A stretch of 64,000 nucleotides of DNA from the NCBI RefSeq assembly GCF_024169245.1, contig NZ_JALJWP010000001.1, forward strand, positions 1,799,501-1,863,500, in the 5' to 3' direction. Under the pieces are notes generated by a model. That model saw only the letters and a list, made by a program, of their open reading frames with translations, had not been told where the DNA came from and searched no databases. This document shows, one piece after another, positions 7,479 to 13,228 of this stretch. The translations under genes were made by a program, and so were the position numbers. Every line of letters starts with the position of its first letter. Within the stretch, counting starts at the first letter, position 1. This stretch comes from Pseudomonas koreensis (GTDB lineage Bacteria > Pseudomonadota > Gammaproteobacteria > Pseudomonadales > Pseudomonadaceae).

Positions 7479-9494
7479 ATGTTCGCGCCTGCCAATCAAC
7501 CGCGTTTCACGTTGACCCTCGAAGGCGCCCAGCATGACCTCAAGGTCCTTGAGTTCACGGGCAGGGAAGCCATCAGCCAACCCTTTCGCTTCGAACTGGA
7601 ACTGGTCAGCGAGCGGCCGGACCTGGATCTGGAAAGCCTGCTGCATGGTCAGGCATATCTGAGTTTTGATGCTCAGGGTTGCGGTATTCACGGTCAGATT
7701 TATCAGGTCGGACAGGGCGATTCCGGGAAACGTCTGACACGCTATCACCTCAGCATCGTCCCGCGTCTGACGTATCTGGGGCATCGCATCAATCAGCGGA
7801 TTTTTCAGCATCAGAGCGTGCCGCAAATTGTCACTCAGGTTCTCAAGGACCATTCGATCCTGCGCGATGCCTTTGAATTTCGCCTGGGCAGCGAATATCC
7901 GGAGCGCGAGTACTGCGTGCAATACGCCGAAAGCGACCTGGCCTTCATCCAGCGTCTGTGTGCCGAAGTCGGCATTCATTACCACTTTCAACACAGCCCC
8001 GAAGGCCATTTGCTGGTGTTCGGCGACGACCAGACCGTATTCCCCAAGCTGCCCTCGCCAACGTTGTATCTGCCGGGCAGCGGCATGTCGGCGGGCGCGC
8101 CGGCGATTCAGCGTTTCAACGTGCGCGTGGAAACCCGCACCAGCGTCGTCACGAGGCGCGACTACAATTTCGAGAAACCACGCCTGTCGCTGGAAAGTCG
8201 CAGCGACGGTGAACAGCGTCCGGTGCTGGAGGACTATCACTTCCCCGGGCAATTCAATGATCGTGAAACCGGCAAACACCTGACGCGACGTGCGCTGGAA
8301 CGGCACGTTGCCGATTACCGTCAGGCCGAGGGCAGCAGCGACGAGTCGTCATTGGTCTGCGGCCATTTCCTGCAGCTCACCGAGCATCCGCGCGGCGACT
8401 GGAATGATCTGTGGTTGCTCACTGCCGTCGAACATCGCGGCCGTCAGCCGCAGGTGCTTGAGGAGTCGGTGACCAGCGATGGCGAATCCTTCCAGGGCTA
8501 CCGCAATACTTTCGTCGCCACGCCGTGGGACGTGGTCTTTCGTCCGGCGCTGCTCCCGGAAAAACCGCGCATGTCGGGCTACCAGCCTGCCGTGGTCACC
8601 GGCCCGAAAGATCTGGAAATCCATTGCGACGAATACGGCCGGGTCAAAGTGCAACTGGCCTGGGACCGTGATGGCGAATTGAACGAGCACTCCAGTTGCT
8701 GGCTGCGCGTCGCGACCGGGTGGGCTCACGATCACTACGGCAGCGTGTTGATTCCGCGCGTCGGCATGGAAGTGCTGGTCGGTTTCATTGATGGCGATGC
8801 CGACAAGCCGCTGGTCATGGGGTGCCTGCCCAACGCCGCAACACCGGTGCCGCTGGATCTGCCGGCGGACAAGACCCGCAGCGTTTTCCGCAGCCAGAGC
8901 AGCCCCGGCGGTGGCGGTTACAACGAACTGCGCATCGAGGACAAAAAGGGCGCCGAGGAAATCTACCTGCGTGCCCAGCGCAACTGGACCCAGCACGTGC
9001 TCAACGACCAACAGCTGCAGGTCGATAATCAGCGCAGTGTGGTGGTCACCGGCACCGCCCGGCATGAACTCAAAGCCGACGAGCAGCGCATCACTCACGG
9101 CCAGCGCCAGACCGAAGTCAGGCAGGATGATCATTTGTCCGTGCTCGGCGACCAGCAGGTGCGGGTGAACAGTCAGGCCACCAGCGCCTCGGCGCAGATC
9201 CATATCAGCGCAGGCCAGCAAGTGGTCATCGATGGCGGCGCGAGCGCGACGATTCAGGCCGGCGGGCAGTGGATCAATATCGGCCCCGGCGGGATTTTCA
9301 GCAGCGTGCCGATTGTCGTGGGCGGCGCGCCGATGGCGGCAATGAGTGCGGCACCAGTGGCGCCGGGATTGCCGGAGAAACTGGCCGCTGCGCCGGCGGC
9401 GATTCTCACTGCTGCACAGATCATGAGTCTCAAAGGTGATGCGCCATTCTGCGAAGAGTGTGAGCGGTGCAAGGACGGTGTTTGTGCAGCCTGA
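7479..9494 (+). CDS. vgrG: Type VI secretion tip protein VgrG (TssI)
   Basis: Trimeric spike protein at the tip of the type VI secretion tube. The 671-residue product begins with the gp27-like domain (FTLTLEGAQHDLKVLEFTGR, then YCVQYAESDLAFIQRLCAEV). It continues with the gp5 OB-fold region (DEYGRVKVQLAWDRDGE, then SCWLRVATGWAHDHYGSVLI) and a repetitive beta-helix needle with RTEVR/QRSV-type repeats from about residue 500. The tail is unusual: Cys at 658, 661, 664 and 669 (CX2CX2CX4C) in the last 15 residues. ATG 7479 is preceded by GAGAGA. No other T6SS structural gene is in the window, so this is an orphan vgrG. The next gene, a DUF4123 adaptor, overlaps its 3' end, the usual arrangement for effector loading. 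Confidence 0.95.
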   Translation: MFAPANQPRFTLTLEGAQHDLKVLEFTGREAISQPFRFELELVSERPDLDLESLLHGQAYLSFDAQGCGIHGQIYQVGQGDSGKRLTRYHLSIVPRLTYLGHRINQRIFQHQSVPQIVTQVLKDHSILRDAFEFRLGSEYPEREYCVQYAESDLAFIQRLCAEVGIHYHFQHSPEGHLLVFGDDQTVFPKLPSPTLYLPGSGMSAGAPAIQRFNVRVETRTSVVTRRDYNFEKPRLSLESRSDGEQRPVLEDYHFPGQFNDRETGKHLTRRALERHVADYRQAEGSSDESSLVCGHFLQLTEHPRGDWNDLWLLTAVEHRGRQPQVLEESVTSDGESFQGYRNTFVATPWDVVFRPALLPEKPRMSGYQPAVVTGPKDLEIHCDEYGRVKVQLAWDRDGELNEHSSCWLRVATGWAHDHYGSVLIPRVGMEVLVGFIDGDADKPLVMGCLPNAATPVPLDLPADKTRSVFRSQSSPGGGGYNELRIEDKKGAEEIYLRAQRNWTQHVLNDQQLQVDNQRSVVVTGTARHELKADEQRITHGQRQTEVRQDDHLSVLGDQQVRVNSQATSASAQIHISAGQQVVIDGGASATIQAGGQWINIGPGGIFSSVPIVVGGAPMAAMSAAPVAPGLPEKLAAAPAAILTAAQIMSLKGDAPFCEECERCKDGVCAA

Positions 9495-10197
9495 AGTATT
9501 AACCCCCGAAGATTGGCTGGCGCGTCAGCCGCTGCTGGCGTCGGAACAACTGTTCGCGATTTTCAGCCGCGCCAGCGACGCCGATGCGTTCGAAGCCTGG
9601 CAGGGCTCGGCTCACCCGATCTGGGCCGAGACCATTTATGCCGAGTGGGATGCGGTGATGCCCTATGTGGGAATTGTCGCTGCGGACAGTGAGTTTTTAC
9701 GCTGGGTAGCGGAAACCGACTCGCGGGACTGGGGTTGGCTGGCGGTGTCTTCGGCGGATCCTGAAGTGCTGGTCGAACATTTTCGCAGCCTGACTCAAGT
9801 GCTGATGCCGGACGGTAAGGCGGTGTTTTTCCGCTTTTGGGATGGTCGGTTTCTGCTGCCTCTTTTGCAGTCTGACGAGGTCAATTCCGCGCAATTGCTG
9901 CCGGTGATCTCGCGAGGTTTGATCAATGGGAAAGCCTTTGAAATCGGCGGTCGGGCGCTGGTTTCGGGGCGGGTCTTTCCGTGGTGGAACGTGCCGAAAC
10001 CGGTGTTGGCGCAGACTGATGAGAGCGTACGCGTCGCTAACGCTCTGCAATGGCTGAGCGAAGAACAGCCAGCCATGTTCGAGGCATTTCCCGAGGCGGT
10101 GCTGCGCTGCAAGGTCGGGCAGTTTTTCAAATTATCGATGTCGGAAGATTCGTCACGATCGACGCTTCTGGAGTTTTTGCTGGCAGAGTCAGAGTGA
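9484..10197 (+). CDS. DUF4123 protein, T6SS effector adaptor
   Basis: Members of the DUF4123 family are adaptors that load an effector onto a specific VgrG. The product (about 237 residues) starts MQPEVLTPEDWLARQPLL and shows the family's pattern: an N-terminal segment with AIFSRASDADAFEAWQ, a central GWLAVSSADPEVLVEHFRSL, then KAVFFRFWDGRFLLPLL (the FRFWD / R-x-FLP block). I chose the GTG at 9484 because AAGGA lies 8 nt upstream; GTG 9478 is an alternative. Either start overlaps the vgrG 3' end, so translation is probably coupled. The gene normally after it would be the cargo effector, but only a 62-codon frame of unknown nature follows. Confidence 0.85.
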   Translation: MQPEVLTPEDWLARQPLLASEQLFAIFSRASDADAFEAWQGSAHPIWAETIYAEWDAVMPYVGIVAADSEFLRWVAETDSRDWGWLAVSSADPEVLVEHFRSLTQVLMPDGKAVFFRFWDGRFLLPLLQSDEVNSAQLLPVISRGLINGKAFEIGGRALVSGRVFPWWNVPKPVLAQTDESVRVANALQWLSEEQPAMFEAFPEAVLRCKVGQFFKLSMSEDSSRSTLLEFLLAESE

Positions 10198-10382
10198 ATT
10201 TTCGGGGCAAACGCTTCGGACGTTTCCTTCGAATCGCGGCGGTTTTCATGAACTGGTGCGCGGTGGGTTGCAGGGATAGTCTTTTCGTTGTCGCCACGAG
10301 AACGGTGACAGGGGGTAGGATCCCGAACTCTGAAGTGCATAAGTGCCGCAGGCTGAATACGAGGGGCAAAACGTATTCATGA
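10194..10382 (+). CDS. Possible 62-residue ORF after DUF4123 gene
   Basis: A GTG start overlaps the DUF4123 stop (GTGA), and 62 codons follow, starting MNFRGKRFGRFLRIAAVFMN. The first 28 residues look like a basic N terminus plus a short hydrophobic stretch ending AVGC, vaguely like a lipoprotein signal, but the rest (RIPNSEVHKCRRLNTRGKT) is low in recognisable features. I do not recognise a family. It could be a remnant of a lost effector gene, a real small protein, or chance: the stretch may instead belong to a structured RNA leader of the DUF3077 gene downstream. Confidence 0.3.
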   Translation: MNFRGKRFGRFLRIAAVFMNWCAVGCRDSLFVVATRTVTGGRIPNSEVHKCRRLNTRGKTYS

Positions 10383-10487
10383 CAAGTTGACGGCGGCTGT
10401 GTGCGGGACACGTTTCGACGTGGCTGATTTGGAGTTCTCAGTTCCTACTCCCGTACATGGCTGCCACCCAAACCCGTAGGAAGGTCA
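10198..10487. other. Intergenic stretch before DUF3077 gene, possible structured leader
   Basis: About 290 bp with no firm gene. It holds several short self-complementary segments, for example GTGT-GCGG-GACAC near 10398-10411. Such a long spacer before a small gene could be a structured 5' leader, but this is only an impression; no known RNA family was recognised. Confidence 0.3.
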
Positions 10488-10844
10488 ATGGCGGCTCCAC
10501 TCAGAACTTCAGGGATGCCAAGAATGACAACGACGAAACATGATCCGCCCTACAAGAAAATCACGCCTCACCCCGACAACCGCTTCATGGCCCTGACCGG
10601 CAATTGCAGCGACATGCCCAGCCTGTTCATCGACACCCACGTGCCCCTCGACATCCTCATGGACGCCGCCAACTACCGCATCCGCGCGGTGGCCCAGGTC
10701 CTGGAAAACATGTGCATGCGCGGCTCGATCGAATGCGACTCCGTGATCCTCAGCGACTTTGCCTTGCTCTGCGCGATTCCACTGCGCGATGGCTGCGATG
10801 TGCTGGACGTCATCGGCAAGCGCCTGCGCAGCTTACCCGCCTGA
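10488..10844 (+). CDS. DUF3077 family small protein
   Basis: A 118-residue protein of unknown function resembling the DUF3077 family, which occurs in several copies in fluorescent pseudomonads. The pattern is an N-terminal polar segment, then LFIDTHVPLDILMDAANY, a helix with RIRAVAQVLENMCMRG, and a C-terminal stretch ALLCAIPLRDGCDVLDVIGK. ATG 10488 has TAGGAAGG just upstream; a second ATG at 10524 (MTTTKHDPPYKK) with AGGGAT upstream is also plausible and would give 106 residues. It is isolated between the vgrG patch and repeats. Function unknown. Confidence 0.7.
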   Translation: MAAPLRTSGMPRMTTTKHDPPYKKITPHPDNRFMALTGNCSDMPSLFIDTHVPLDILMDAANYRIRAVAQVLENMCMRGSIECDSVILSDFALLCAIPLRDGCDVLDVIGKRLRSLPA

Positions 10845-10852
10845 AAAAGATC

Positions 10853-10921
10853 AAAAGATCGCAGCTTTCTACAGAGTGAGCGCCTATCCCATGTAGGAGC
10901 TGCCGAAGGCTGCGATCTTTT
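10853..10921. repeat. REP palindrome, family A (left arm truncated)
   Basis: The right arm, TGTAGGAGCTGCCGAAGGCT onward, is intact; the left arm keeps only the AAAAGATCGCAGC end. It begins 9 bp after the DUF3077 stop and could act as a 3' stabilising or terminating structure. Confidence 0.85.
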
Positions 10922-10990
10922 GATGTTGATTGAAATCAGGGAGTCAGTCAGAGATGTACGCATCTTGAGTTTGATAAGCAAAAGCAAAGC

Positions 10991-11361
10991 CCCTCACCCT
11001 AACCCTCTCCCAGAGGGAGAGGGGACTGACCGAGTTGCCTGGGTGATGTACGCCGACCTGCGACTCCAGTGGCGAACTTCGCTTGGCCAGGCCAGGTGTT
11101 CTTTCAGGGGACCGACCGAGTCGTCTGTGTGATGTACGCAGACTTGCGACTTCAGCAGTCAACTTCGCTTGGCCAAGGCTGGATGGTGGTGTTCTTTCTG
11201 GGGACTGACCGAGGTGTCTGGGTGTTGTACGCCGACCTGCGACTTCAGCGGTGAACTTCGTTTGGCCAAGCCTGAGATCACGTCGATCATTCAGGTCGAT
11301 GTAACTCGCAAGATCACCACCGTCAGTCCCCTCTCCCTCCGGGAGAGGGCTAGGGTGAGGG
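10991..11361. repeat. Composite inverted repeat, family C, with tandem arms
   Basis: Both ends carry complementary sequences: CCCTCACCCTAACCCTCTCC on the left and GGGAGAGGGCTAGGGTGAGG on the right. Inside the left end comes an arm GGGGACTGACCGAG...TACGCCGACCTGCGACT, present three times in tandem (11021, 11107, 11200); a single complementary arm lies before the right end (about 11290-11330). A simpler copy with one arm per side is at 60958-61129. Most of the 598-bp gap before rlmJ is this element; the reading frames inside it are repeat artefacts. Confidence 0.88.
11021..11285. repeat. Three tandem copies of the family C arm
   Basis: Degenerate units start at 11021, 11107 and 11200 (periods 86 and 93 bp). 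Each begins GGGGAC(T/C)GACCGAG and contains TGTACGC(C/A)GAC(C/T)TGCGACT and AACTTCG(C/T)TTGGCCA. The second unit has a short insertion (GGATGGT) near its end. Confidence 0.88.
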
Positions 11362-11390
11362 CAGGCTTTTGTCCGCTCGGCCGCCAACCC

Positions 11391-11419
11391 CTGACTTGCC
11401 GCCCGGTAAAAGGTAAACT
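11391..11419 (+). promoter_or_regulatory. Candidate promoter of rlmJ
   Basis: CTGACT (11391-11396) and TAAACT (11414-11419) are separated by 17 bp, a plausible sigma-70 pair just downstream of the family C repeat and 23 bp before the rlmJ start. Confidence 0.35.
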
Positions 11420-11442
11420 TTGCGCCCTTCGCAGGAGCAGCC

Positions 11443-12282
11443 ATGAATTATCGTCACGCCTTCCATGCCGGCAATCACGCCGATGTGTTCAAACACCTGA
11501 CCTTGACCCGTCTCATCGCCCTGATGTCGCGCAAGGAGCAGCCGTTTGCCTATCTCGACACGCACGCCGGCATTGGTCTGTATGACTTGCAGGGCGATCA
11601 GGCCAATCGCACCGGCGAGTACCTCGAAGGCATTGCGCGGTTGTGGGATAAGCCGGACCTGCCGGCACTGACCGCCGACTACATGAAGGTGCTGCACGAG
11701 ATGAACCCGGATGGGCAGTTGCGCTACTACCCGGGTTCGCCGGAGCTGGCGCGGCGTCTGACCCGGCCGCAGGATCGGGTGATGCTCAACGAGAAACACC
11801 CTGAAGACGGTGTGTTGCTCAAGGACAACATGGCCGGTGATCGTCGGGTGAAAGTGCATCTGGGTGAGGGCTGGCACGTGGCGCGGGCGATGTTGCCGGT
11901 GCAGGAGAAGCGCGCGGTGATGCTGATCGATCCGCCTTTCGAGCAGCTCGACGAGATGCAACGTTGTGCGGCGTCGATGAAAGAAGCCATCGGCCGTATG
12001 CGTCAGACCGTGGCAGCGATCTGGTATCCGGTGAAGGATCAGCGTGCACTGCGGCGTTTCTATCAGGACCTGGCAGGCACGGGTGCACCGAAGCTGCTGC
12101 GTGTGGAGTTGCTCGTGCATCCGCTGGACACGCCGAACAGCCTGAACGGTTCCGGGCTGGCGATCGCCAATCCGCCGTGGGGGCTGGAGGAAGAGTTGCG
12201 TGAGTTGCTGCCGTGGTTGTCGAAGAAGCTTGGGCAGACTCAGGGTGGCTGGCAGATGGATTGGCTGATTGCCGAGAGTTGA
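11443..12282 (+). CDS. rlmJ: 23S rRNA (adenine2030-N6)-methyltransferase RlmJ
   Basis: Methylates A2030 of 23S rRNA using S-adenosylmethionine. The 279-residue length equals the family norm. It begins with the hallmark MNYRHAFHAGNHADVFKHLT, followed by the SAM-binding FAYLDTHAGIGLYDL, and has the catalytic-type motif MLIDPPFEQLDEM (DPPF) in the second half and a C-terminal IANPPWGLEEELRELLPWL. The start is supported by GGAG at 8 nt. It stands alone, flanked by repeats on both sides. In PAO1 a homologue is also close to msrA, consistent with the region. Confidence 0.96.
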   Translation: MNYRHAFHAGNHADVFKHLTLTRLIALMSRKEQPFAYLDTHAGIGLYDLQGDQANRTGEYLEGIARLWDKPDLPALTADYMKVLHEMNPDGQLRYYPGSPELARRLTRPQDRVMLNEKHPEDGVLLKDNMAGDRRVKVHLGEGWHVARAMLPVQEKRAVMLIDPPFEQLDEMQRCAASMKEAIGRMRQTVAAIWYPVKDQRALRRFYQDLAGTGAPKLLRVELLVHPLDTPNSLNGSGLAIANPPWGLEEELRELLPWLSKKLGQTQGGWQMDWLIAES

Positions 12283-12296
12283 TCAACAGCAAGATC

Positions 12297-12373
12297 AAAA
12301 GATCGCAGCCTTCGGCAGCTCCTACAGTTGAAATGCGTTTCCCTGTAGGAGCTGCCGAAGGCTGCGATCTTTT
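12297..12373. repeat. REP palindrome, family A
   Basis: Full-length inverted arms (AAAAGATCGCAGCCTTCGGC and its complement) around a short centre. It sits between the convergent 3' ends of rlmJ and msrA, where it may serve as a bidirectional terminator or mRNA 3' stabiliser. Confidence 0.92.
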
Positions 12374-12384
12374 GCTGTCAGGAT

Positions 12385-13050
12385 TTAATTACCCGCCAGA
12401 CTCGGTGGCATGCACACGCCGGTGCCGCCAATGCCGCAGTAACCTTCAGGATTCTTCGCCAGATACTGCTGGTGATAGGCCTCGGCAAAGTACACGGTCG
12501 GGGCCTGGTCGATCTCGGTGCTGATTTCACCCAGACCAGCCTTCGCCAGTTCAGCCTGATACACGGCTTTGCTCTTCAGCGCTGCATCCAGTTGCTCCGG
12601 GGTGGTGGCGTAGATCACCGAGCGGTACTGGGTGCCGATGTCGTTGCCCTGACGCATGCCCTGAGTCGGGTTGTGCAGTTCCCAGAACATCGCCAGCAGT
12701 TCTTCGTAACTGACTTGGGCCTTGTCATACACCACCAAGACCACTTCGGCGTGGCCGGTCAGGCCCGAGCAGACTTCTTCATAAGTCGGGTTTGGCGTGA
12801 AGCCGCCGGCGTAACCGACCACGGTGCTGACCACGCCTTCGCGCTGCCAGAAGCGTCGTTCCGCGCCCCAGAAGCAACCGAGACCGAAAATCGCGAAGTC
12901 GACGTCCTGAAAGAATGGACCGAGCAGCGGGGTTTCTTCGAAGACGAAGTGTTTTTCCGGCAGGGTCATCGGGGTTTCGCGGCCGGGCAGGGCTTGTTCT
13001 TTGGTTGGAAGCACGTTTTTGTTCACCAGAATTTCCGAGCGCAGAACCAT
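12385..13050 (-). CDS. msrA: Peptide-methionine (S)-S-oxide reductase MsrA
   Basis: Repairs oxidised methionine (S-sulfoxide) in proteins and free methionine. The product has 221 residues, close to E. coli MsrA (212). The catalytic motif GCFWG is in [16 protein letters not shown]; the family block [22 protein letters not shown] follows, then [12 protein letters not shown] and, near the C terminus, [20 protein letters not shown] with the likely recycling Cys. The ATG at 13050 is preceded by GAGAGGAACG. Located between rlmJ and dipA as in PAO1 (msrA is about PA5018). Confidence 0.97.
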   Translation of the reverse strand: MVLRSEILVNKNVLPTKEQALPGRETPMTLPEKHFVFEETPLLGPFFQDVDFAIFGLGCFWGAERRFWQREGVVSTVVGYAGGFTPNPTYEEVCSGLTGHAEVVLVVYDKAQVSYEELLAMFWELHNPTQGMRQGNDIGTQYRSVIYATTPEQLDAALKSKAVYQAELAKAGLGEISTEIDQAPTVYFAEAYHQQYLAKNPEGYCGIGGTGVCMPPSLAGN

Positions 13051-13129
13051 GATCGTTCCTCTCAGTCAGGTTGGAGGTAAAAGTCAGACCGCCAGTGTGC
13101 CGAATGATGCCCGATTTCGCACTATCCAA

Positions 13130-13213
13130 TGTAGGAGCTGCCGAAGGCTGCGATCTTTTGATCTGTCCTTCAAAAACAAGATCAAAAGATCGCAGCCTTC
13201 GGCAGCTCCTACA
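13130..13213. repeat. REP palindrome, family A, reversed arrangement
   Basis: The same two arms as other family A elements but in the opposite order: TGTAGGAGCTGCCGAAGGCT comes first and AAAAGATCGCAGCCTTCGGC second. The element therefore opens tail-to-tail. Located between dipA and msrA. Confidence 0.9.
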
Positions 13214-13228
13214 GGGATCTACGGTGTT

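Noticed and set aside
10944..11444. A 166-codon minus-strand frame containing PHPSPLPEGEGT-type segments
   Set aside because: These segments are translations of the palindromic family C repeat, a well-known source of false proteins; the frame covers the repeat and nothing else.
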